Source of the DNA: Promethearchaeota archaeon
Lineage (GTDB): Archaea > Asgardarchaeota > Lokiarchaeia > Sigynarchaeales > SOKP01
DNA length: 21,474 nucleotides
NCBI GenBank assembly: GCA_016839635.1
Contig: JAEOTV010000249.1
Coordinates: 1-21,474, forward strand
Direction of reading: 5' to 3'
The notes under the pieces were generated by a model. It ran no database searches and had not been told where the DNA came from. It saw only the letters and a list, made by a program, of their open reading frames with translations. The translations under genes were made by a program, and so were the position numbers. Every line of letters starts with the position of its first letter. Positions within the stretch are counted from its first letter, which is position 1. Shown in pieces: positions 15,056 through 21,474 of this stretch.

Positions 15056-16299
15056 CCTTAAAATCTAAAATGAATCGTCAAGAATTAAACACTAAAGAAA
15101 AGGATAAAGTATTATCCGATAATAAACCTAATGTAGAGAATGCTTACCGAATTACTGAAAAACTTGCTTTCCCTAGGTTGATTAGTTCAAAAGGAGAGAA
15201 GAAAGCGATCCAAATTATAATTGATGAATATAAAAATATAGAATATAAAAAAATCCATCGAGAGAGTTTTAAAACTTCGTTTTATAATTGGATTTTCTTT
15301 AGATATGCATTTATACCACTTGGAATCGCTGTAATTATCTTAGCATTTACTTCTTTCATTACTCCTTGGTTAACTTTTGTATTTATAGTTCTAAATTTTT
15401 TTCTTGCTACAAAAATCCTTGGACTAGCAACTTCGGACAAGATTCATTTATTAAAAGATAATGAAAAAAATTATGACACAGAAAATATACATGTTGATCT
15501 AAAAAGTAAGAATTCGAAAGCCACGATTGTTTTTATGGGTCATTGGGATTCAAAATCACAGACCTTTCCTACATCGATAAGAATTATCATTGTATTAATT
15601 ACACTAGTAACCTTTGTTTTAATTCTAGTTCTATATCTTATTTTTGCATTGATAGATTTAATATTCATTTTAAATAGTGCTGTTATTTATAATATTCTGC
15701 TTTATTTTAGTTTTGGATTTGCTATTTTTGCCAATATAAATTATTTCAACAAAACAGGAAATGATTCTCCAGGAGCATATGATAACGCTGCAGCAATAGG
15801 AGTTATTATTGAACTTGCTAGATATTTTAATAGCAATCCTGTATCAAATATTGATTTTATATTCTTGAACACCAGTTCTGAGGAATTAAATCTAGGTGGT
15901 GCTAAATACTTTATACAAAACCATAAAAATGAATTGGATAAAAAATCAACATTTTTCATTAATCTTGATTTAATAGGTGGAGAAGAATTTATTAGATTAA
16001 TAACATCATTTGGAATACCAAGAAAAACTTCCTCAAAAAAGCTAAACGCGTTAATTTTAAAGAGTGCTGAAAAATTGCATATCAAAATTAAAGATATTTA
16101 TGTGCCCACAGGTGCATGGTCTGATTTTATACCTATAATCCAAGAAGGGTTTGAAGCATGTTGGATTGGATCTCAACCGGGTTTAAAATCAGTACATACG
16201 AAAAAGGACAATATGAATTTAGTTTCGAAAGAAGGATTAAGAAATATCCTTCTTTTATGTATAGATTTAGTCCATAATTTAGATAATGATTTTAATTAA
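15052..16299 (+). CDS. membrane-embedded M28-family metallopeptidase
   Basis: A 415-residue protein with all M28 di-zinc residues: His164 and Asp166 (GHWDSKS), Asp244 (GAYDNAAA), Glu277-Glu278 (SSEELNLGG), Asp306 (NLDLIGG) and His382 (VHTKKD). It should act as an aminopeptidase or related exopeptidase. Unusually, hydrophobic helices interrupt the fold: two at ~84-123 before the first metal motif and two or three at ~174-230 between the first and second motifs. There is no cleavable signal peptide. Depending on topology, the active site would face the cytoplasm or the outside. Its ATG overlaps the stop of the eIF2B-like gene by four bases, so translation is probably coupled. Confidence 0.82.
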   Translation: MTLKSKMNRQELNTKEKDKVLSDNKPNVENAYRITEKLAFPRLISSKGEKKAIQIIIDEYKNIEYKKIHRESFKTSFYNWIFFRYAFIPLGIAVIILAFTSFITPWLTFVFIVLNFFLATKILGLATSDKIHLLKDNEKNYDTENIHVDLKSKNSKATIVFMGHWDSKSQTFPTSIRIIIVLITLVTFVLILVLYLIFALIDLIFILNSAVIYNILLYFSFGFAIFANINYFNKTGNDSPGAYDNAAAIGVIIELARYFNSNPVSNIDFIFLNTSSEELNLGGAKYFIQNHKNELDKKSTFFINLDLIGGEEFIRLITSFGIPRKTSSKKLNALILKSAEKLHIKIKDIYVPTGAWSDFIPIIQEGFEACWIGSQPGLKSVHTKKDNMNLVSKEGLRNILLLCIDLVHNLDNDFN

Positions 16300-16444
16300 T
16301 CATTCAATCATTTAATTTAATTCTCTTATTTTTGATAATGAAACTATGAGAAAGTTTTAAGATAGATTAACCATAACTTAATTTTTGTTCTAAGATTTAT
16401 TTAATAGAAATTGAATTTTTAAAAAAATTAAGAGTTATATTAGG

Positions 16445-17434
16445 ATGTTAACTCCAGAACAAATGAAAGAAATTTTAAAAGAAAACGTAATTAACCTTAG
16501 GTTTCACGCTCGTGGTGGGCAAGGAGGAGTCACTGCTTCTAATCTATGTGTTGAAGCTTTTTATGGCTATGGTGTATGCCAACCATTATTTGGAGCAGAG
16601 CGTATGGGATCTCCTACTGAAAGTTATGTTAGACTTAGTGCAAATGAAGAATTAGTAAGAACTAATGAGCAAGTTTATGCTCCACACGCAGTTTCTGTAT
16701 TAGATCCCTCTCTTTTAGGTGAAGTTGACGTAATAGCAGGGATCCCTCCTGGTGGGTGGCTCATTGTTAATACTACAATGGATCAGGTCTCAATTCAAGG
16801 AATTATTGGTCGAAAAGATATAAATATTGCAACAATAGATGCATTAAACATTGCAATGGAGATTCTTGGAAGAAACATTACAAACACTATTATCTTAGGA
16901 GCTTTACTTAGAGTAGTCCCTATATTTTCTGTAGATGCATTAGCAGATGCAATAATGCGACGGTTTAAGGGAGAAATCGCTGGAAAAAATGTTGCGGCAA
17001 TAAAAAAGGCTTATGAAGAAACATGTATATATGAAACTCCAGATGCTCCTAATATTGATTTTAGCATTGATACTAAAGTTCCTTGGCAACAAGTATATCC
17101 AGGATTGCCAGGATTTAAAGAATTAGATGATGCTGGAGTATGGTATTGTGATGAAGATATTATAGAAATTGGGAGTCATCAAGTGAATACTGGTTCCTGG
17201 GGTGAATGGGATATGATTTGGGATGAAGAAAAATGTACTGATTGTGCTCAATGCTGGTATATTTGTCCTGATTTTACAATAATTAGAGAAAAAGGAGAGG
17301 ATGGACTATGGCATATGAAAGGTATAGATCAATCTCACTGTAAATCATGTCAAAACTGCCTAGAAATCTGTCCTGTTCAAGCAATTACTAAAAGATTAAA
17401 ACAAGGTCCGGCTTCATGTGCCGTACCTGAATAA
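16445..17434 (+). CDS. porG: 2-oxoacid:ferredoxin oxidoreductase, fused gamma-delta subunit
   Basis: A 329-residue fusion. Residues ~15-195 are the gamma domain: LRFHARGGQGGVTASNL, FGAERMGSPTESYVR and GIPPGGWLIVNT. After a linker, residues ~255-315 are a delta-type ferredoxin domain with two 4Fe-4S clusters: cysteines 264, 267, 270 and 274, and 299, 302, 305 and 309. It receives electrons from the TPP/Fe-S beta subunit and passes them to ferredoxin in the oxidative decarboxylation of a 2-oxoacid (pyruvate or a relative) to acyl-CoA. Gamma-delta fusions are known in this superfamily. It is first in an operon with alpha 14 bases downstream and beta after that. There is no obvious Shine-Dalgarno site before the ATG. 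The 145-base gap upstream probably holds the promoter, but I cannot single out a TATA box. Confidence 0.92.
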   Translation: MLTPEQMKEILKENVINLRFHARGGQGGVTASNLCVEAFYGYGVCQPLFGAERMGSPTESYVRLSANEELVRTNEQVYAPHAVSVLDPSLLGEVDVIAGIPPGGWLIVNTTMDQVSIQGIIGRKDINIATIDALNIAMEILGRNITNTIILGALLRVVPIFSVDALADAIMRRFKGEIAGKNVAAIKKAYEETCIYETPDAPNIDFSIDTKVPWQQVYPGLPGFKELDDAGVWYCDEDIIEIGSHQVNTGSWGEWDMIWDEEKCTDCAQCWYICPDFTIIREKGEDGLWHMKGIDQSHCKSCQNCLEICPVQAITKRLKQGPASCAVPE

Positions 17435-17448
17435 AGGAGGGATTTATT

Positions 17449-18678
17449 ATGAGTATAGAACCAATGAAAATATTTTTTAAAGAAATTAAAGAACCTGAAG
17501 TAACAACGATGATAGGAAATTATGCTGTTGCAGGTGGAGTGACTCAGACAGACCCTGATGTGATTTGTGCTTTTCCTATTACCCCTCAAACTCAATCTGT
17601 CGAAGGTTTATCCGATGTGGTTCATCATGGTAGATTAAAAGCAGCATTTGTAAATGTAGAATCAGAATTAGCGGCAATAAGTTATTCAACCGCTGCATGC
17701 GCTGCAGGAGCAAGATCTTTTACAGCGACAGCAAGTCAAGGTTACCTACTAATGACTGAAGCACTTCCGATGGCTGTTGGATGGAGACTTCCTTTAACAA
17801 TGATGATTTCTGCCAGAGCTTTTAATTCTCCTAATTTATCTATATGGAATTCATGGGAATATACACAAGTTAATTCTGAACTTGGATGGAATATAATTGT
17901 ATCTGAAAATGTTCAGGAAACTTATGATGCCGCAATCCTTGCAGTCATGATATCTGAAGAATCTTTATTTCCAACTATATTTGTGCATGATGGTTTTATA
18001 ATTTCTCATTCAGTCCAGAAATTAACATTAATTCCAGATGAAACCGTCAAAAGAATGACTCCTAAAAAACCAAGACACACAATCGATACATCAAAACCAG
18101 GAACTTGGGGTGGTATTGTTACTCCTTCCTACTTTATGGAAGGAAGGGCAAAACTAGAAGAAGCTAAAAAGCCAGTTTTAGGCCAAATGACTGACGTATT
18201 CAAAAAATTTAAAACAGAGACTGGTAGAGAATATAATTTGATTGAAACATATAATTTAGACAACTCATCTAAAACTGCTTTTTGTACAATGGGTTCAGTA
18301 AGTGGAAATATTATTAGTTGGATGACAAAAAATAAGGATATAGGTTTGATAAAAATCAGAGCATATCGCCCATTTCCATATGAAGAGTTACGTAGGATAG
18401 TAGAAGAATATAATTTAGAAAAATTGATACTTTTAGAAAAAAGCGATTCTCTAAATGGGTTATTACCACCCTTTTCAATGTCAGTTGCATCTGCTTTATA
18501 TCCAATAGGTACACTTTTTAGAAGCTTTATTGTTGGTTTAGGTGGGAGAGATGTTACTCGAGATGAATTTGATGTAGCAAAAAAGAAAATGGAATCTGTG
18601 ACAGATATGAAAGGACAATTGTATCAATATCTAGGTGTAAGAGAAACAAAACAAAAAATATCAGGGGTGGATCTATAA
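17449..18678 (+). CDS. porA: 2-oxoacid:ferredoxin oxidoreductase, alpha subunit
   Basis: A 409-residue alpha chain in normal domain order, with AAAGGAGGGA (17433-17442) seven bases before its ATG. Key segments are GNYAVAGGVTQTDPDVICAF, FPITPQT (42-48), FVNVESELAAIS with the Glu that contacts the TPP pyrimidine in partner enzymes, and GARSFTATASQGYLLMTEAL. The C-terminal CoA/domain II-like part has FCTMGSVSGNIISW, KIRAYRPFPYEELR and FIVGLGGRDVTRDEF. It pairs with the beta subunit to form the TPP site. Pyruvate is the default guess, but 2-ketoisovalerate oxidoreductases look alike at this level. The stop codon touches the beta start directly. Confidence 0.93.
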   Translation: MSIEPMKIFFKEIKEPEVTTMIGNYAVAGGVTQTDPDVICAFPITPQTQSVEGLSDVVHHGRLKAAFVNVESELAAISYSTAACAAGARSFTATASQGYLLMTEALPMAVGWRLPLTMMISARAFNSPNLSIWNSWEYTQVNSELGWNIIVSENVQETYDAAILAVMISEESLFPTIFVHDGFIISHSVQKLTLIPDETVKRMTPKKPRHTIDTSKPGTWGGIVTPSYFMEGRAKLEEAKKPVLGQMTDVFKKFKTETGREYNLIETYNLDNSSKTAFCTMGSVSGNIISWMTKNKDIGLIKIRAYRPFPYEELRRIVEEYNLEKLILLEKSDSLNGLLPPFSMSVASALYPIGTLFRSFIVGLGGRDVTRDEFDVAKKKMESVTDMKGQLYQYLGVRETKQKISGVDL

Positions 18679-19767
18679 ATGTCAAAACCAGAGAGAAACA
18701 TCATCAATTTTGATGATATTCTAGCAAGAGAGGAAAAAAGCAATGTCTTGTTTTTCAACTATGATAATGAAGCTTTTATGAATACTGGAATCCAAGAAAG
18801 TGGAGGTACACCCCCTTATGCATCTACAACTACGGGACCTGCAGGAGAAAAAATTCCTGGCAAAATAGGTATAAAACAGGATTTAGTTACTCCATTTGCT
18901 TTCTATGGAACAAAAAAACTTTTCTTAGCCACGGTGAATCCCGCATATCCAAATGATTTTATGGGAAAAGTGGCCGATGCACTTAAATCAAATGGTTCTG
19001 CTTTCATTCAAGCATATTCTGATTGTATGAGAGGTTGGAGACACGGTGCTGCCGATGCATTAAAAATCTCAAAACTGGCTACTGATTGTGGGTATTGGCC
19101 TCTCTACACAGTTAGAGTCAAAGATGGAATTCCCATTTATACTTATTATCGGGGATTAGATATAGATAGAGATAAATTCATGGAGTACCTTAAATCAATG
19201 GGTAAATTTAAACATCTTTTTAAACCCAAATTTATGGAAAAAGAGATTGATGAGATCATTTATTTAACAGAGCAGCGCAATAACAAATTAAAAGCATTAA
19301 TCGATAAATTTGGTGCTGAAAAAACTGTTGATGTCTATAGGGTTAATCGAAAGAAACTACAACCTCAAATCCACTTACAGCCAGGTCATGGGTTATGTCC
19401 TGGTTGTGGTGCAGGGATGGTTTTAAATCAAATGGCAACTGCAGCAACCGCTGTTGCTGATACTAACATTATATATGTTAATAATACGAGTTGTTCAGAA
19501 GTTTCAACATCAAAAGATAACGTGACTTCTTGGAATGTTCCTTGGGTTCACCATTTATTTGAATCTGGTGCGACTGTTGCTGAAGCTATCTCAACCGCAA
19601 AAAAGATTATGAAAGCGAAAGGTCTCTATAATCAGGAGATACCTTGGATTATTCATATCGCAGGAGATGGCTCTACATATGATATAGGATTTCAATTTCT
19701 CAAAGCAGCACTTATTAGAACTAGTAGTTTTGTTGAAATGAATGAGTATTTGAAAAATCAAAAATAA
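18679..19767 (+). CDS. porB: 2-oxoacid:ferredoxin oxidoreductase, beta subunit, circularly permuted
   Basis: A 362-residue beta chain whose halves are in reverse order compared with the family. Residues 23-180 match the usual C-terminal half: VLFFNYDNEAFMNTGIQ, then TTTGPAGEKIPGK, SDCMRGWRHGA and FMEYLKSMGKFKHL, which is normally close to the C-terminus. A helical linker (~181-230) follows. Residues 234-348 match the usual N-terminal half: QPGHGLCPGCGAG, NNTSCSEVSTS, WNVPWVHHLFESGATVAEAI and IAGDGSTYDIGFQFLKAALI. The TPP/Mg motif is thus split, with GDG at 329-331 and YDN at 28-30. The expected 4Fe-4S ligands are all present as Cys116, 240, 243 and 272. GGGGTGG nine bases before the ATG and direct abutment with alpha support the start. 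It should form the TPP and Fe-S core with alpha. Confidence 0.9.
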   Translation: MSKPERNIINFDDILAREEKSNVLFFNYDNEAFMNTGIQESGGTPPYASTTTGPAGEKIPGKIGIKQDLVTPFAFYGTKKLFLATVNPAYPNDFMGKVADALKSNGSAFIQAYSDCMRGWRHGAADALKISKLATDCGYWPLYTVRVKDGIPIYTYYRGLDIDRDKFMEYLKSMGKFKHLFKPKFMEKEIDEIIYLTEQRNNKLKALIDKFGAEKTVDVYRVNRKKLQPQIHLQPGHGLCPGCGAGMVLNQMATAATAVADTNIIYVNNTSCSEVSTSKDNVTSWNVPWVHHLFESGATVAEAISTAKKIMKAKGLYNQEIPWIIHIAGDGSTYDIGFQFLKAALIRTSSFVEMNEYLKNQK

Positions 19768-19768
19768 A

Positions 19769-19794
19769 TTTTATTTTATTCCTTTTTTCTTTTT
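19769..19794 (+). terminator. T-rich terminator of the oxidoreductase operon
   Basis: A pyrimidine stretch with several T runs (TTTTATTTTATTCC, then six and five Ts), right after the beta stop and before the convergent DUF166 gene. Confidence 0.45.
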
Positions 19795-19803
19795 GGGGTA
19801 ATG

Positions 19804-20730
19804 TTAGTTTTCTTCTAATTTCAGAGATTGTTTTCTTTTGTATTGAGCGTGATATAATTCACAACGAATTGAGTTCCTGATTATATAACCACTTGTTTGA
19901 AAAATAGAATCTTCTAGAATATAGTCGTGATACATTGATGCCCTACATGGATATGAATAATGAGCTTTATTTATTTGCTCAATTAAATAAAACTCATCCT
20001 TATGGTCTTTATTAAAACATTTTAATTTTAAATTTTGAATAATATAGTTAGTTGATCCACAAGGAGCACTCTGTATTACACATGCATCCTCTATTGATCT
20101 ACCATCATTACTCATTAAGATAGATATAATTGGTACTCCTATCCGAAAATAGTCTATGAACTCATCAATATAATTCCGTTGTTTTGTTATGTGAAATCCT
20201 ACTTTATTGTATTGGTCTTCGTCTTTACTTAGTGAACAGAAAGGTTTTGGAAATGCAGCTTGGATATTATATCGTTCAAATTCAAATAAAATTTTAACTT
20301 GAAGTTCGGGTGAAACCCATTTTGGATTTTCAATCGGAATGATTACTGCTTTCACATCTTTATCTCTTAAATATTCAGGTAATTTTTCAAGTAAATTTGT
20401 ATTTATCCCAATCACCAATAAAAAGTCAATAGGTGGTATTTCTTCTGGTAAAAGATCAATTTGATCTCCTTCAATCTTATTAGAAGCACCATGAACCTTA
20501 ATATAGAAATATATTTTACTAGCGTGACTCTTTAGATATTTACGACATTGAGTACAATTCATTTTCTTCCCTGATATTTGACAAGCATTACAAAATTTCA
20601 TATCATTAATTAAATGTCCTATGAATTTAGTGGCTAAATATTCTGTTTCAGGTTCTTTACCATATAAAATTCCTAGTTTATAGTCTTTTTTATATAACGT
20701 AGATTCGACTTGTAACAAATTTTCTTGCAT
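19804..20730 (-). CDS. DUF166-family protein
   Basis: A 308-residue protein recognised by the conserved segments of the archaeal DUF166 family: AAFPKPFCSL (Cys165), VIQSAPCGSTNYI (Cys224), HYSYPCRASM (Cys262) and a C-terminal SGYII. The family occurs in archaea and its function is not known to me; an old thymidylate synthase label exists for it, but no synthase motif is visible here. Near the N-terminus are two further cysteine pairs, FCNACQ (47, 50) and CTQC (59, 62), that could hold a metal or Fe-S centre. There is no signal peptide or membrane helix. It is the last of three minus-strand genes at the right edge and converges with the oxidoreductase operon. Confidence 0.75.
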   Translation of the reverse strand: MQENLLQVESTLYKKDYKLGILYGKEPETEYLATKFIGHLINDMKFCNACQISGKKMNCTQCRKYLKSHASKIYFYIKVHGASNKIEGDQIDLLPEEIPPIDFLLVIGINTNLLEKLPEYLRDKDVKAVIIPIENPKWVSPELQVKILFEFERYNIQAAFPKPFCSLSKDEDQYNKVGFHITKQRNYIDEFIDYFRIGVPIISILMSNDGRSIEDACVIQSAPCGSTNYIIQNLKLKCFNKDHKDEFYLIEQINKAHYSYPCRASMYHDYILEDSIFQTSGYIIRNSIRCELYHAQYKRKQSLKLEEN

Positions 20731-20761
20731 TTTCTTCTTTAGATGTTGTTTAATTAAGAAA

Positions 20762-20995
20762 TTAAATTAAAAAAAAAAATTCACAAAACGATTTTTTAAA
20801 ATCCTTTAAGAAGGAATTATTATTTTTTTCATATTTTGGATTATCAAACCACTCGAAATATTTTTGATAAATGCTAGAATTATTGTGATTATTAAAATAA
20901 TTATTAAGAGAATTTTCGTAATCAAATAATTTCAAACTGTTTATTTCTGCGATATTAGTTTTTTGAAAAACATCAATGACTATGGAATCTAACAT
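20762..20995 (-). CDS. small hypothetical protein
   Basis: A 77-residue frame between two recognisable genes on the same strand. Its ATG (20993-20995) has GAGG about 10 bases upstream, and the spacing to both neighbours (about 33 and 31 bases) fits an operon. The protein is rich in Asn, Phe, Lys and Tyr (NSLNNYFNNHNNSSIYQKYF), with no motif, signal peptide or membrane helix that I recognise. Such composition can also come from non-coding AT-rich DNA, so the gene rests mainly on its ribosome-binding site and position. Confidence 0.45.
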   Translation of the reverse strand: MLDSIVIDVFQKTNIAEINSLKLFDYENSLNNYFNNHNNSSIYQKYFEWFDNPKYEKNNNSFLKDFKKSFCEFFFLI

Positions 20996-21028
20996 AATTT
21001 TAAGTTCCTCTTCAGGTTAATCATTTCC

Positions 21029-21474
21029 TCAATTCACCATGTAATATGCGCTCTTTAAGCATTTCTCAGCACCAACTACAACTGAATTAATGATATCTGA
21101 GACACTTTCAATTTCCTCCACTAGTGCACAACTCTGTCCTAAAAGAATAATACCATTATCAACATCTCCATTATAAGCTTTTTCTAATTTCAAAACACCA
21201 TCTCTTATCACCGACATAGAAGTTTCTTCTGCTCTTTTTTCTGCTTTATTCAATACAAGAGTAGCGCTTTTAGCATAATTATTCTTCAATACTCTTGCGG
21301 GCCCAAAAACACCGGTAACTAATTTAGTATCAGAAATTGTAGAATTCTTGACTTCATTTTTATAATTATCATGAAACTCGCATTCTTTTGTGGCAATAAG
21401 TCTCGTTCCCATGGCTATTGCCCCTGCACCCATAGCTAAAGCTGAAGCTAATCCTTCACCTGTAGCATACCCTC
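21029..21474 (-). CDS. nitronate monooxygenase-like FMN protein, C-terminal part (cut by window edge)
   Basis: The gene enters from the right edge and its last 148 codons are visible. GYATGEGLASALAMGAGAIA followed by MGTRLIAT is the FMN-phosphate-binding C-terminal section of the 2-nitropropane dioxygenase/nitronate monooxygenase TIM barrel (also FabK-like enoyl reductases). ECEFHDNYKNEV then matches the family's TxES..H..YK pattern. The stop is TGA at 21029-21031. The catalytic His region lies outside the window, so the exact reaction cannot be told. It is upstream of the small hypothetical and DUF166 genes on the same strand. Confidence 0.82.
   Translation of the reverse strand, partial: GYATGEGLASALAMGAGAIAMGTRLIATKECEFHDNYKNEVKNSTISDTKLVTGVFGPARVLKNNYAKSATLVLNKAEKRAEETSMSVIRDGVLKLEKAYNGDVDNGIILLGQSCALVEEIESVSDIINSVVVGAEKCLKSAYYMVN

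Noticed and set aside
15741..16085. Open frame antisense to the M28 peptidase
   Set aside because: It covers the zinc motifs of the sense gene and has no independent support.
18679..19767. Beta subunit as a simple truncation or as two broken fragments
   Set aside because: Both halves are complete relative to the canonical chain, in one frame, with a linker, a start with ribosome-binding site and a stop followed by a terminator.
1..21474. tRNA, rRNA, CRISPR array, insertion sequence or phage genes
   Set aside because: None seen: no spaced identical repeats, transposase motifs or GC-rich RNA-like blocks were found on reading.

Overview
The window reads as a fragment of an AT-rich archaeal chromosome, most likely an Asgard archaeon of the Lokiarchaeia type. 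The reasons are a Ras/Rab-like small GTPase, TPR proteins (one with a probable longin-like tail), an eIF2B-like protein, archaeal TATA boxes combined with strong Shine-Dalgarno sites, and a peptide- and acyl-CoA-fermenting gene set with multi-subunit ferredoxin oxidoreductase. The lineage is inferred from gene content, not from a marker gene.

Layout. (1) 1-3422, minus strand: the start of a TPP-dependent acetolactate-synthase-like enzyme (cut by the window edge), a HEAT/leucine-rich-repeat protein, and a winged-helix/TPR regulator. (2) 3596-4486, plus strand: three tiny genes with strong ribosome-binding sites. Two share an almost identical N-terminus and start at TTG and, apparently, CTG; the last has an 11-A run beyond which another frame stays open. 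(3) 4652-7127: a small GTPase followed by a TPR protein with a probable longin/roadblock-like C-terminal domain. (4) 7227-9821: DUF35 zinc-ribbon/OB protein, methylmalonyl-CoA mutase large subunit and hotdog thioesterase, facing an NDP-forming acyl-CoA synthetase alpha subunit (9828-11261, minus). This is an acyl-CoA block fitting propionate or branched-chain amino-acid metabolism. (5) 11709-13931: a large secreted zinc metalloprotease with a long leader. (6) 14114-16299: an eIF2B-like protein overlapping a membrane-embedded M28 peptidase. (7) 16445-19767: a 2-oxoacid:ferredoxin oxidoreductase operon in the order gamma-delta fusion, alpha, beta. (8) 19804-21474, minus: a DUF166 protein, a small unknown protein and the C-terminal part of a nitronate-monooxygenase-like flavoprotein.

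The outstanding observation is the oxidoreductase beta subunit at 18679-19767. Its sequence is a circular permutation of the canonical beta chain. The half that is normally C-terminal (YDNEAFMNTG onwards) comes first, and the half that is normally N-terminal (CPGCG to GDG) comes last, joined through a new linker. The TPP/Mg motif is therefore split between the two chain ends. All four expected Fe-S cysteines, the GDG and the YDN are kept, the gene has its own ribosome-binding site, and it follows alpha without a gap, so it looks like a working enzyme. I know of no description of such a permuted subunit.

Functionally, secreted and membrane proteases, a 2-oxoacid oxidoreductase, acyl-CoA mutase and acyl-CoA synthetase together fit an anaerobe that ferments proteins. 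The GTPase, TPR and longin-like genes belong to the eukaryote-like complement of Asgard archaea.
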